A DNA stretch of 64,000 nucleotides from JAGIBJ01 sp032119595 (GTDB lineage: Bacteria; Actinomycetota; Thermoleophilia; Solirubrobacterales; Solirubrobacteraceae): the NCBI GenBank assembly GCA_032119595.1, contig JAUMBQ010000010.1:124001-188000 (forward strand), given 5' to 3'. The notes under the pieces are model-generated. The model was not told the DNA's origin. It was given only the letters and a program-made list of their open reading frames with translations, and made no database searches. Shown here piece by piece: positions 16,473-25,862 of the stretch (position 1 is its first letter; each line of letters opens with the position of its first letter). Position numbers and translations under genes: made by a program.

Positions 16473-17254
16473 CCCTCGAACTGTTCTGCTTCTGCACCGA
16501 CCCGACTGGTGTTCGTGCGGTCGCCGGTGAAGGCGTCGACGCGCTGGTCGTGGACTGGGAACAGGGCGACAAGCGCGTTCGGCAGACCGGCCACGACACG
16601 CTCATCTCCTCAGACACACCGGAGGATCTGGACGCCGTGCGCGCCGCCACGACGGCGCCGATCATCTGTCGGATCAACGGCGTGGGTCCCTGGACGGCGG
16701 CTGAGGTCGAACGCGCGATTACGGGCGGCGCCGACGAACTCCTCATCCCGATGGTGCGCGGCACCGATGAGATCGATCACGTGGCAGCCTTGGTCAGAGG
16801 CCGCGCACGGGTCGGCGCGCTCCTGGAGACGGAGGAGGCCGTCGAAGCCGCAGCCGACATCTCGGGCCGCGGACTGTCGCGGGTCTACGTCGGCTTGAAC
16901 GACCTGCGGATTGCGCGAGGGCGCCCGACGATCTTCGAGCCGTTCATCGACGGCACCCTAGACCGACTCCGCGTCGACGTCGGGGACGTGCCATTCGGCG
17001 TCGGCGGGCTCACCATTCCTGGGGCCGGGACTCCAGTTCCCGTCGAGCTCCTCCTCGGCGAGTTGCTGCGTCTGCGCTGTGATTTTACGTTCCTGCGGCG
17101 GTCGTTCTGGCAGGCGGCAGGAGCGGACCCGGCTCGCGCGGTGCGCGACATCCGCAGCTCTATCGCAGCCGCGGCGACCCGCACGAGCGACCAAATCGAC
17201 CGCGACCGAGAAGCGCTGGAGCGCGTCGTCGACTCGCTTCGGGTGCGCGCCTGA
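16469..17254 (+). CDS. HpcH/HpaI aldolase/citrate lyase-family protein
   Basis: A 261-residue TIM-barrel protein with the family's landmarks: VVDWEQGDKR near the N-terminus, CRINGVG, a GGADELLIPMV strand, ALLETEEAVEAA (metal-binding Glu) and YVGLNDLRIARG (metal-binding Asp). Relatives cleave or form C-C bonds on small keto acids or CoA esters. Here it sits among sugar-modifying genes, so it may build or break a branched or acidic sugar unit (inference). The TTG start at 16469 overlaps the preceding stop (TTGA); the first residues, LELFCFCTD, form the first barrel strand. Confidence 0.75.
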   Translation: MTLELFCFCTDPTGVRAVAGEGVDALVVDWEQGDKRVRQTGHDTLISSDTPEDLDAVRAATTAPIICRINGVGPWTAAEVERAITGGADELLIPMVRGTDEIDHVAALVRGRARVGALLETEEAVEAAADISGRGLSRVYVGLNDLRIARGRPTIFEPFIDGTLDRLRVDVGDVPFGVGGLTIPGAGTPVPVELLLGELLRLRCDFTFLRRSFWQAAGADPARAVRDIRSSIAAAATRTSDQIDRDREALERVVDSLRVRA

Positions 17255-17259
17255 CCGCC

Positions 17260-18819
17260 ATGCGCGTCGTCAGTACCTGGCGCTGGGTAGCGCTCTTCGT
17301 TGGGGCGTTCGCGCTGGGCCTCGCGGGGTCGGTCGCGGCCGGAGTCAACCCAACCGACGAGGCGTGGTTCCTGCAGGTCTGCAGTCGCGTTGCCAGCGGC
17401 GAGGTGCTCTACCGCGACGTGTTCTTCAACACGACGCCGGGGTCCGTTGCGTTGGGAACTGCGCTGGTTTGGCTACTCGGAAGCGACGTGATCGTCGTCA
17501 AGGTGCTGCTCACCGCAGGGGTCACGGTCGGGAGCGTTGCGGCCGGGGCGACGGCCCGCCGTCTGGGGGCGTCTCGTGTGGCGTCGGTCCTCGTCGTCGT
17601 CGCCGGGGTGACACTCCCAGCCGCGACCCCAACAGCCCCCTACACCCACCTTGCCGTGGCTGGGACCGCCTGCTGCCTCTACACGGTAATCCGATGGCGG
17701 GAGGCTCCGGAGGCTCGATGGCTCGTGCTCGCGGGGATCGCGGTCGGCGCCGCGTTCGCCTCCAAACACACGCTCGGCGTGACCACGGCCGCCGCGCTCG
17801 GCCTGGCGCTCCTGTCCAGCCGCCGTGCCTGCACGCTTCGCGCACTGACAGCCTGCGTGGCGGTCGGCGCGGCGACCGCTTTGCTGCCGCTGCTGGTGGT
17901 GGCGCTGCAGGGCGGGGCACCGAAGCTGCTCGAGTACGCCGTGACGGCCAAGACGACCTATCTCGATGTGGCCGGCGTGTCGTGGATCGAGACGCTTCAG
18001 GCTGGGCTGTCTCCGCCGGCAAGCCAATCGCGTCAGCACCTGGTCCGCGGGCTCGTCCCGTTCCTCCCGTTGCTGGTCGTGCTCTTGATGGTGATTGGGC
18101 TGCTGAGGAGTCGGAGCCGGACGGTGGGGGCGCCCGTCACCGAGGCGCGCCGCGACGACCTCAGTCCTGCGGCGCAGCGGCTGGTCTCCGATCCAAGCCG
18201 GGGCGCGATCATCCTGTGCACGGTGTTCGCAGCGGCCGCGTTGGCGAACGTCTACCCTCGTGCCGATTTGGCGCATTTCCTCCCGACGGCGCCACTTCTC
18301 GCGCTGTGCGTTTGGGCATGGGCGCAGTCCCTCGGCGCACCATTCTCAGGGCCGGTCCTGGCGGCTAGCGCCGGGCTAACGGTTGCGGCGGCGCTGCTGC
18401 TGTTCGCCGCCGGCGCGGCCCAAACGGTGTTGAGTTCCAACGCCGGCCGCTCCCAGGTTCCGCATTTCCGCGGAGCCCTGCTGCGCGAAGACCGCCAAGC
18501 CGAGCTCCTCGTCGGGATTCAGGCGTTGAGGCGCGCTGCTGCCGGGCAGCGACTGTTCGTGCTGGCACCCGACGCCGGCGGGCGTTACCGCTCCGCAGGC
18601 TTGCCCAATCACACCCCGTTCGACTATCCCCTGGCGACCGCCCTGGGCCGGGATGGGGCTGAGCAGACGGCTCGGGAGATCCGTGCCGGCCGGTTCGATG
18701 TCGTCTGCCTATCGCCCGCGCATCGGCGCGAACTCTTCCCTGCCGAGATCGTCGCCGCCATCGAGGACACGATGCGTCCCGGCGAGCACGCTGGCACTTG
18801 CCAGGTGTTCCGGCGGTAA
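17260..18819 (+). CDS. GT-C-like membrane glycosyltransferase
   Basis: A 519-residue polytopic protein with about eleven hydrophobic segments. After the first helix comes PTDEAWFLQVCSRVASG, an acidic DE pair in the first outer loop followed by a YRDVFFNTTPG block. This is the arrangement seen in GT-C enzymes (ArnT/PMT relatives) that take sugars from polyprenyl phosphate on the outer face. The last 100 residues are soluble. It starts five bases after the aldolase-type stop and is the last gene of the cluster. The GT2 protein could supply its lipid-linked donor. The acceptor is unknown. Confidence 0.75.
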   Translation: MRVVSTWRWVALFVGAFALGLAGSVAAGVNPTDEAWFLQVCSRVASGEVLYRDVFFNTTPGSVALGTALVWLLGSDVIVVKVLLTAGVTVGSVAAGATARRLGASRVASVLVVVAGVTLPAATPTAPYTHLAVAGTACCLYTVIRWREAPEARWLVLAGIAVGAAFASKHTLGVTTAAALGLALLSSRRACTLRALTACVAVGAATALLPLLVVALQGGAPKLLEYAVTAKTTYLDVAGVSWIETLQAGLSPPASQSRQHLVRGLVPFLPLLVVLLMVIGLLRSRSRTVGAPVTEARRDDLSPAAQRLVSDPSRGAIILCTVFAAAALANVYPRADLAHFLPTAPLLALCVWAWAQSLGAPFSGPVLAASAGLTVAAALLLFAAGAAQTVLSSNAGRSQVPHFRGALLREDRQAELLVGIQALRRAAAGQRLFVLAPDAGGRYRSAGLPNHTPFDYPLATALGRDGAEQTAREIRAGRFDVVCLSPAHRRELFPAEIVAAIEDTMRPGEHAGTCQVFRR

Positions 18820-18936
18820 GCCGCGCACGGCTCCCGGCCTTGACGTTGGCGTTTGGGGTATCGGGCCGTCCGTCGCGAGCGCCGTCTCGCGACCCCGCCG
18901 ACAGTTGCCGCGCAAGCCCGGCAAGATGAACAGCGG

Positions 18937-20766
18937 ATGAGCGCCCCCGCACGCAACCTGGTCAACCTCAAGTCCGTCCACAAGGGGTACGCCAGCCGCA
19001 ACGTCCTTGTGGACGTGACCCTCGGGATCTCCGCCGGCGACCGCATCGGCATCGTCGGCCGCAACGGCGATGGCAAGTCCACGCTGCTGCGCCTCATCGC
19101 GGGCCTCGAGCAGCCGGACCAGGGTCAGGTGACGCAGGTCGGCACGCTCGACATGGCGATCGTGGGTCAGGGTGACGCGCTCGACCCGTCCAAGACGATC
19201 CGCGACGAGCTCGTTGGCGGCCGCGCCGACCATGAATGGGCCGGCGACAGCCGGTTCCGCGAGGTGCTCGATGGCCTCCTAGGTGGCGTCGAAATGACGC
19301 GGTTCCCCGAGGGCCTCGACACCGTGATCGGGCCGCTCTCCGGCGGGGAGCGCCGACGCATCGCGCTCGCGCAGCTGCTGCTCGACAGCCCCGACCTCCT
19401 CCTGCTCGACGAGCCGACCAACCACCTCGACGTCGAGGGCGTGGAATGGCTCGCCCGCCACCTGGCGTCGCGCCGCGGCTCGATCGTCGTGATCACCCAC
19501 GATCGCTGGTTCCTGGACGCGGTGTGCACCCACACGTGGGAGGTCGCTGACGGATCCGTGCACCAGTACGAAGGCGGTTACGCGGCCTACGTTCTCGCCC
19601 GCGCGGAACGTGATCGGCAGTCCGGGATCCGCGAGGACAAGCGCCAGCAGCTCGTCAAGAAGGAACTCGCCTGGCTGCGGCGCGGCCCGCCAGCGCGCAC
19701 GAGCAAACCGAAGTTCCGGATCGACGCCGCGAACGCGCTGATCGCAGACGTTCCCGAGCCCCGCGACGGCGTCGAGCTCCTCCGCTTCGCCAACGCGCGC
19801 CTCGGCAACAAGGTCCTCGACGCCGTCGAGGTATCGGTGGCCTACGGCGACAAGGTGCTGCTGAAGCACGCGACCTGGCGACTCGGCCCGGGGGATCGCG
19901 TCGCGCTCGTTGGCATCAACGGCTCGGGCAAGACCACCCTGATGAACCTGCTCGGCGGCCTCACCGAGCCGACCGAGGGCGTCGTCGAACGCGGGACGAC
20001 CGTGAAGCTCGCGTATCTCTCGCAGGACACCGCCGAGATCCCCGGCCACCTGCGCGTCCTGGAGTCGCTCGAAGCCGTCCGCGGGCGGATCAAGACCAGC
20101 GATGGGCAAGAACTCACCGCTGGGATGCTCTGCGACCGGTTCGGATTCCGCGGTGCCCGCGCCCGCACGCTCGTGCGTGATCTCTCCGGTGGCGAGCGGC
20201 GCCGCCTGCAGCTCATGCGTCTCCTGATGGAGGAGCCCAATGTGCTGCTGCTCGATGAGCCGACCAACGATCTCGACATCGACACGCTCACGGCGCTCGA
20301 GGATCTCCTCGACAGCTGGCCCGGCACGCTCGTCGTCGTAAGCCATGACCGGTACTTCGTGGAGCGCGTCTGCGACAACGTCTACGCCCTCGCCGGCGAC
20401 GGCGGCGTAAGCCATCTCCCTGGCGGCATCGAGCAATACATCGACGATCGCAAGCGGGCCGGCCTGGCGCCTGGGTCCGCCAAGAGCAGCGGCGAAGTGG
20501 TTCAGCCGCGAGGCAACGGCGCGGCGGCGGTGGCCACCAAGCCGACCAACAAGGAGATCCACGCCGCCCGCAAGGAAGTGCAGCGGATCGATCGCGCGAT
20601 GGAGAAGATCGAGGCGCGGGAGACAGCGCTCCATCAGGCCATGGCCGACAGCGCCACCGACCCCGCAAAGCTCCGCGAACTCGGCGACGAGCAGACGGCC
20701 CTCAGTGCAGAGCGGGATGCCCTCGAAGCGGCCTGGCTTCAGGCGTCGGAGATTGCCGACGCCTGA
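18937..20766 (+). CDS. ABC-F ATPase, Uup-like
   Basis: A 609-residue soluble twin ABC ATPase without membrane segments, expected to act on the ribosome. ABC1 has GRNGDGKST (about 41), LSGGERRR and LLLLDEPTNHLD; ABC2 has GINGSGKTT, LSGGERRRL and LLLDEPTNDLD. A charged linker lies between them, and a C-terminal coiled coil (about 535-600, rich in Lys/Glu/Ala) marks the Uup branch rather than EttA. Uup proteins influence ribosome function and transposon excision in E. coli (established). The ATG at 18937 begins just before homology; an upstream TTG-initiated extension was rejected. Confidence 0.88.
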   Translation: MSAPARNLVNLKSVHKGYASRNVLVDVTLGISAGDRIGIVGRNGDGKSTLLRLIAGLEQPDQGQVTQVGTLDMAIVGQGDALDPSKTIRDELVGGRADHEWAGDSRFREVLDGLLGGVEMTRFPEGLDTVIGPLSGGERRRIALAQLLLDSPDLLLLDEPTNHLDVEGVEWLARHLASRRGSIVVITHDRWFLDAVCTHTWEVADGSVHQYEGGYAAYVLARAERDRQSGIREDKRQQLVKKELAWLRRGPPARTSKPKFRIDAANALIADVPEPRDGVELLRFANARLGNKVLDAVEVSVAYGDKVLLKHATWRLGPGDRVALVGINGSGKTTLMNLLGGLTEPTEGVVERGTTVKLAYLSQDTAEIPGHLRVLESLEAVRGRIKTSDGQELTAGMLCDRFGFRGARARTLVRDLSGGERRRLQLMRLLMEEPNVLLLDEPTNDLDIDTLTALEDLLDSWPGTLVVVSHDRYFVERVCDNVYALAGDGGVSHLPGGIEQYIDDRKRAGLAPGSAKSSGEVVQPRGNGAAAVATKPTNKEIHAARKEVQRIDRAMEKIEARETALHQAMADSATDPAKLRELGDEQTALSAERDALEAAWLQASEIADA

Positions 20767-20786
20767 GCCAGGCCGCAGCTCCGCGA

Positions 20787-22253
20787 TCAGACGTCGCAGG
20801 GCTCCAGCGTCTCGGTCTTGACCCCGGTGATCACGCGTCCGGCGTGATCGACGATCGTCGTGCGGACCGACGCCGTCTCCGCGGAAGGCGGCACCGGCAA
20901 CGAGAACGTCGACTGAGGCGAGGTCGACGCGGGTTCGTCGCCGCTCGCCGGCGTGACCGCTTTGGTGAGGGTCCGCGACCCGGCGGCCTTGCCGTCGAAG
21001 TGGATCGTCACCTGCGCGAGTATCGGCTTGGGAATCCACGGGGCAGGACGCTCGAACGTCGCCACGGCTGCGCTCGGATCGACCCAGTTCGGCTCCTGGC
21101 CCCAGTTGCACTCGCGGCGGACGCTCGGCCTGAAATAGCTGGAGGCGGACAGCGGGTCACCGCCACCGGCCAGCGAGCGCCCGGTGAGATCGACCAGCGC
21201 GACCTGGTTGCCGTAGCGCAGGGTGGCGTAACGCCCGTTACGCGAGAGGACCGATGAAGGGATGCTGCCGCCCGACAGTTCATCGCCGGCGATCGAACCG
21301 GAGAAGGCGCCGCCGAAGGTCGCCCACCGTTTTGTGCCGACCTCGAAGGCCTGGGCGGCGTACTGCGCCGGGGTGTACTTCGGCGCGACGACGACGCGGT
21401 TGCCATCGGCCGAGATCCACTGGATGGCGGGCTCAGGACCGGACGCGGCCGGCACCGGACTCGTGGTCTCCACGCCCGACGGGAGTGCGCGCACGTGCAA
21501 GACGGACGGCTCTCCCGGCACGAGATACACGACCGCTTTGCCGTTCGCGCTCACAAGTGCGCTGGCCGGGAGCGGGGTGTAGACACCGCCGGAGAAGTAA
21601 CCGCCCTCAGCCTGGCCGGTGTCGTAGTCGGTGCCAGCGATAACGGAACCGTCGTCGCTCACCGACGCACGGCCGAGTGACAGATCCTCGGGCCCGACCG
21701 GTCGGATGGCGTCACTCGCGAGATCCTTGATCCGGGTTCCGCCTACGGCCGACGAGAAGACCAGGCCCGTGCCGTCGCCCGTGAGCTGGATATCCGGATT
21801 CTCGAACTCGGTATCCGAGTAGACCACGCGCACTGGACCTCCCGACGTGGGCGCGAGCACGTATTCGTACGCGAAGACGCTGAGGCTAAAGCGCCACGCG
21901 AGGACCTGCTGTTCGGAGCGATCCCAGTCCAGCACCTTGGTCCGGCCATCCTCGCCGCCCCGGAATGGCATCGTCACGTTCGTGAGGGCGTCGCGCCCGA
22001 CGATCTTCGGGAGTGGCGTGATCGGGCTGTACTCCCGAAGGTTGAATGTGTTGAAGAGGGCCCGTCGCCCGTCGTCGGCGGTGAGGAGCGGGTGTGCGCC
22101 CTCGGGGACGAACGGCGAAGCACCGTTCGCACCGGTCGCCCGGCTGATTTGCTCATACGTGGCGGCCTGAGCGGGAACGGCGCAGACGCCGAGCCCGCAG
22201 GCGGCCAGGACTGCGGCACGGGTTGCACAGCGGAAAGAGGAAAGGTGGGACAT
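20787..22253 (-). CDS. Secreted beta-propeller-like protein of unknown function
   Basis: The 488-residue product has a clear Sec signal peptide (residues about 8-31, ending PAQA). The mature part has recurrent short blocks of the LTADDGRRALFNT, LTGDGTGLVFSS, SVSDDGSVIAGT, ISADGNRVVVAP and LSRNGRYATLRY kind, spaced 50-70 residues apart. This spacing is typical of WD40-like/TolB beta-propellers. The last 100 residues look like an Ig-type beta domain. No enzyme motif was found. It is divergent from a secreted hydrolase gene (22531) and may share its regulation. Confidence 0.7.
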   Translation of the reverse strand: MSHLSSFRCATRAAVLAACGLGVCAVPAQAATYEQISRATGANGASPFVPEGAHPLLTADDGRRALFNTFNLREYSPITPLPKIVGRDALTNVTMPFRGGEDGRTKVLDWDRSEQQVLAWRFSLSVFAYEYVLAPTSGGPVRVVYSDTEFENPDIQLTGDGTGLVFSSAVGGTRIKDLASDAIRPVGPEDLSLGRASVSDDGSVIAGTDYDTGQAEGGYFSGGVYTPLPASALVSANGKAVVYLVPGEPSVLHVRALPSGVETTSPVPAASGPEPAIQWISADGNRVVVAPKYTPAQYAAQAFEVGTKRWATFGGAFSGSIAGDELSGGSIPSSVLSRNGRYATLRYGNQVALVDLTGRSLAGGGDPLSASSYFRPSVRRECNWGQEPNWVDPSAAVATFERPAPWIPKPILAQVTIHFDGKAAGSRTLTKAVTPASGDEPASTSPQSTFSLPVPPSAETASVRTTIVDHAGRVITGVKTETLEPCDV

Positions 22254-22530
22254 GGCTACTCGGGACGACCCCTTGCGGCTTGGGCCGCAGTACAGAGTGG
22301 AAGGAACGCCGCGAGTGCGACGCGCTGCGTACCGTAGCGGCGTCTGGTCGTCGTTACGGAACGGTGTTCAGGAATCGGACCTGGAATGTCGCTGAGCTGC
22401 GTTCCGGAACCTCTCCTCCGTGAGGGTTGTCACATCCAGCGCGTGGCGATACGTTGGTCGTCCTCGAGCTCCGATGCGCCTCACGCCGTAGGGCGATGCG
22501 TTCCGCAGCCACCTGTCCCAGAGGAAGTCC
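22254..22530. other. Divergent intergenic region
   Basis: These 277 bases separate two genes for secreted proteins transcribed away from each other. I see no convincing -10/-35 pair or inverted repeat beyond the GAGGAAG ribosome-binding site at 22521-22527. No coding sequence is supported here. Confidence 0.5.
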
Positions 22531-24387
22531 GTGTCCCGAATTCCCGTCCGCCCGTTCCTGGCCGCTGCCTTGGCGACCCTCGCGCTGCCCGGCGCCCTCA
22601 CGGCGAGCGCTACCGCGGCTCCCACCGGCTGCAACCCAACCGCCGGAGCGACGTGCCTTGCGCCGTTCCCGTCGGACTTCTGGTCGGTGCGCGACCCGGA
22701 ATCGCCGACCGGCCGTCGCCTCCAGGTCGACGACGCGGTGCTGCGTCCTGAGCTGCTCAGCCAGCTCCCGATCGCCGACGGCATCGCGCCGAGTGGCGTC
22801 TTCAACGGTGCGTCCGGCTTCAGCGCGGGCGTCGGCGCGGTGTTTGAGTTTGCGGCCAAGCCCTACGGGATCCCCGGCGACGGCGGCACCGCCGTGGTCG
22901 CCTACGACCTGGACGCCGGAGCTCGGGTGCCGGTCCACGCCTTCTTCAGCGAGCACGCCAACTCAGACCTCGTCGCCAAGAAGACCAACACGCTCCAGGT
23001 CTTCCCGCGCAGCCGGTGGCCCTACGGCCACCGCATCGTGGTCGCGGTCACCAAAAAGCTGCTGATTCCGGGCTCGACCGAGCCCGATCTCGCCGCGCGC
23101 ATGACGACCGCCCAGGTCGAACCGGAGGCGTCGTACCTCGCGTCACTCCAAGACGGGCTGAGCCAAGCCGGTGTCTCGCTCGCCGACGTCCGCAACGCCA
23201 CGATCTTCACCGTCCGCGACCGCGCCGAGGTGATCGACCGGACGCAGAAGCTGATGGATCTCACCGCCGCAGCGGACCATCCGATCAAGTATCTCCAGTT
23301 CACGCCGGACTACCTGAACCGCTACGTCGCCGGCATGTGGAAAGGCGTCGTCCGGCTCGACAACTTCCGCTCCCGTAACGGGCATGGCCCCGTCGACTGG
23401 TCGGGCAACACCCGCAAGGACCAGTACGTCCCGTTCCGGCTCACGGTGCCACGCAGCGCTGGCTACAAAGCCGCGCCGGTCGCGATTTACACGCACGGCA
23501 TCGGTGCCCAGAAGGAGACCGACATCGTCGTGACGCAGATGAACGCGGAGCACGGCCTCGCGACCTTCTCGATCGACTGGCCGAACCACGGCGCGCGTGC
23601 GGGCGCCGACGGCGGCAACCTGCTCAACCTCCTCGCGCCCAAGCACCTCGGAACGCTCGGGGGAATGTTCAACCAGGCCACGGTCGACATCGAGGGCATC
23701 ACGAAGGCGATCCAGACCATGAAGGTCGACGCCCTCAACAACGACGACTGGACCTGGGGCAACCCGCTCGCCTACCACGGCGATGGCACGAACGACATCG
23801 ACGGCTCCAAGATCAGCCTCGAAGGGACGTCGCTCGGCGGCGTGCTCGGTGCCAACTACGCCGGGATGACGAAGACCCTCAAGGGCATCGACTTCCACGT
23901 CACGGGCGTCGGTCTGTCGCACGCGATCTCCCAGACGATGCTGTGGAGCATCTTCGGCAAGATCCTGCCGAACGAAGACACCGGGACGGAGGAGACGGTC
24001 TTCATGGCGGCGATCCAGCAGGTGATCGATTCCGCCGACGGCATCAACACCATCGACTTCGCGCGGTACCCGCGCCCAGGCCAGACGAAGAAGCCGATGC
24101 TGATCATCACGGGCCAGTCCGACACCCTCGTGCCGAACCCGACGTCCGTGGCCCTGGCGAACCTCGTTGACTTGCCACTCGTAGGCAAGCAGCTCTACGC
24201 GATGCCCGGCGTTCGCAAGACCACCGAACTGGATGCCGACGGCTACGGCCTCCGTCAGTACCCACCGTTCACGGGCCCGATTCCGATCCCGATCCTCTCC
24301 GGCGCGAGTGCCCACGGCGCGTTCATGAACCCGATGGCGTTCGTGGCGCAGGGCTACTTCATCGACCAATGGGTCAAGGCGCCGTAG
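22531..24387 (+). CDS. Secreted alpha/beta hydrolase (bacterial lipase-like)
   Basis: The 618-residue product has a Sec signal peptide (about 1-29, ending ATAA). Residues 30-290 resemble the N-terminal region of the bacterial virulence-factor-type lipases (CLAPFPSDFW, PVHAFFSE). The hydrolase core has YTHGIGAQKE (oxyanion region), EGTSLGGVLG (Gly-x-Ser-x-Gly nucleophile elbow), ITGQSDTLVPN (acid) and SGASAHGAFMNP (His), so the triad is complete. It is probably an esterase or lipase acting outside the cell on fatty or polyester material; the substrate is unknown. The GTG start follows GAGGAAG. Confidence 0.8.
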   Translation: MSRIPVRPFLAAALATLALPGALTASATAAPTGCNPTAGATCLAPFPSDFWSVRDPESPTGRRLQVDDAVLRPELLSQLPIADGIAPSGVFNGASGFSAGVGAVFEFAAKPYGIPGDGGTAVVAYDLDAGARVPVHAFFSEHANSDLVAKKTNTLQVFPRSRWPYGHRIVVAVTKKLLIPGSTEPDLAARMTTAQVEPEASYLASLQDGLSQAGVSLADVRNATIFTVRDRAEVIDRTQKLMDLTAAADHPIKYLQFTPDYLNRYVAGMWKGVVRLDNFRSRNGHGPVDWSGNTRKDQYVPFRLTVPRSAGYKAAPVAIYTHGIGAQKETDIVVTQMNAEHGLATFSIDWPNHGARAGADGGNLLNLLAPKHLGTLGGMFNQATVDIEGITKAIQTMKVDALNNDDWTWGNPLAYHGDGTNDIDGSKISLEGTSLGGVLGANYAGMTKTLKGIDFHVTGVGLSHAISQTMLWSIFGKILPNEDTGTEETVFMAAIQQVIDSADGINTIDFARYPRPGQTKKPMLIITGQSDTLVPNPTSVALANLVDLPLVGKQLYAMPGVRKTTELDADGYGLRQYPPFTGPIPIPILSGASAHGAFMNPMAFVAQGYFIDQWVKAP

Positions 24388-24394
24388 GGGCGCG

Positions 24395-25213
24395 TCAGCC
24401 GGGCTCGGGGCCGGTCGCCGCGGGACGGTCCGTCGCGCTGTACTGCGACCACGAGCCCGGATAGAGACGGCCGAGTCCGAGTCCGGCGTGCTCTTGCACG
24501 ATCAGGTTGTGGCAGGCCGTGACGCCCGAGCCGCAGTAGGAGATCGCGTCCCGGTCGGCAGTGACGCCTGCGGCCGCGAAGCGCTCCCGGAGTATCTCCA
24601 GCGGGAGGAGCAGGCCGTCGGGCCAGAGATGGCCACGGCAGGGGAGGGACCGGGCGCCAGGGATGTGTCCGGCGCGGGGGTCGACCGGTTCCGCGTCTCC
24701 TTGGTAGCGATCCAAGTCGCGTGCGTCGATCACGGCGAACGACGGATCACTCGCGTCGTCGATCGTCGCCAGTCTCTCGGGTGGCCACGGTGTCTCGGCA
24801 AACGGGACGCGTGGCCGCGCGGGGTCGCGCGTGTCGAGCGGGCCGTCGAAGGCTTGGAGGCCACCGTCGAGGATGGCGGCCTCGTGGCCGGTCGCGCGGA
24901 GCATCCAGACCAGTCGGGCCGCGATCACACCACCGGCGTCGTCGTAGGCGATGACGACATCGTCGTCGGCGATGCCCAGTGAACTCATGCCTTCGGCAAA
25001 GACGGCGGGGTCCGGAAGCGGATGTCGGCCAGCCTCAGGCGTCGCCGGGGCAGCGAGCCAGCGGTCGAGGTCGACGAACACCGCGCCGGGGATATGTCCC
25101 GTGTCGTAGGCGGCGCGGCCGCTGCGCCCGTCGAGATACCAGCGCACGTCGGCAACGACGACGTCACGTCGATGGGCAGAAAGCCAGGTGGCATCGACGA
25201 CGGGGTCGATCAT
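24395..25213 (-). CDS. Two-domain rhodanese-type sulfurtransferase
   Basis: A 272-residue thiosulfate/3-mercaptopyruvate sulfurtransferase. The N-terminal rhodanese domain (1-125, with HIPGAVFVDLDRWL) is structural and lacks a Cys; the C-terminal domain (145-270) carries the persulfide loop CGSGVTA. The loop sequence matches mercaptopyruvate/thiosulfate-type enzymes. It would move sulfane sulfur in cyanide detoxification or sulfur assimilation. It ends seven bases from the convergent lipase stop and lies downstream of a GNAT gene in the same direction. Confidence 0.88.
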   Translation of the reverse strand: MIDPVVDATWLSAHRRDVVVADVRWYLDGRSGRAAYDTGHIPGAVFVDLDRWLAAPATPEAGRHPLPDPAVFAEGMSSLGIADDDVVIAYDDAGGVIAARLVWMLRATGHEAAILDGGLQAFDGPLDTRDPARPRVPFAETPWPPERLATIDDASDPSFAVIDARDLDRYQGDAEPVDPRAGHIPGARSLPCRGHLWPDGLLLPLEILRERFAAAGVTADRDAISYCGSGVTACHNLIVQEHAGLGLGRLYPGSWSQYSATDRPAATGPEPG

Positions 25214-25315
25214 CGGCGCGTCCCCGACGTGGAGTGCTCGACACGACTGCTCGGCATGAACGCAGCGTATGCGCCGTGGCGGACCACGCTTCCGGCGTCG
25301 GCCGATTCGACTCCG

Positions 25316-25780
25316 TCAGAGGTCGAGATGCATCCTGAAGGCCGAGCCAAACCGCGTCTGCGCCGGGCCGATCTCTACGAACCCCACGCGCTCGTAGAAG
25401 CCTTTGCCCTCCGGGCCAGCAATCACCGTCAGGTGGGTGCCGCCGAGGCGGCGCAGCCGGGTGGTGGCATCCGCGATCAGGCCGCGACCGATGCCGAGCC
25501 GGAACTCCAGCGGATCGACGAACAGCCCGTCGAGATCGTAGCCGCCGGCGCCATCGTCGTGCGGGATGGTGCACGAAAAGCCCACGGTGTCGCCGTTGTG
25601 GTCGTACGCCACCCGCACGCAGCCGGCGGCGATCAGTTCGGGATCCACGAAGATCGCGTCTGGGTTGGCTCGAAGCTGCTCGCGGTACGCCGGCCAGACC
25701 TCCGAGGAGCGTCGCTGAAGCTCCTCGAGCTCGCCCCGCTGCCATGGCTGGGCAGGCTGAACGTGGTCGAGTTCCGGCAT
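25316..25780 (-). CDS. GNAT-family N-acetyltransferase
   Basis: The 154-residue product has the GNAT core: GGYDLDGLFVDPLEFRLGIG, with motif A (R-L-G-I-G-R-G) for acetyl-CoA, and the C-terminal YERVGFVEIG strand. The substrate is unknown. The ATG at 25780 is preceded by TAGCCT 8 bases upstream, which supports a leaderless start; longer frames reach into the divergent promoter. It lies upstream of the rhodanese gene with a gap of about 100 bases. Confidence 0.82.
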   Translation of the reverse strand: MPELDHVQPAQPWQRGELEELQRRSSEVWPAYREQLRANPDAIFVDPELIAAGCVRVAYDHNGDTVGFSCTIPHDDGAGGYDLDGLFVDPLEFRLGIGRGLIADATTRLRRLGGTHLTVIAGPEGKGFYERVGFVEIGPAQTRFGSAFRMHLDL

Positions 25781-25788
25781 GTGCGGCC

Positions 25789-25794
25789 AGGCTA
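25789..25794 (-). promoter_or_regulatory. -10 hexamer TAGCCT, leaderless promoter for the GNAT gene
   Basis: On the minus strand TAGCCT ends 8 bases before the ATG at 25780. Confidence 0.45.
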
Positions 25795-25862
25795 CCGATG
25801 GCCGGGTCCGATTCGGAACAACGTTCTGCACGACGGTGCGTTGCTCATTATGGTCGGAGGTG

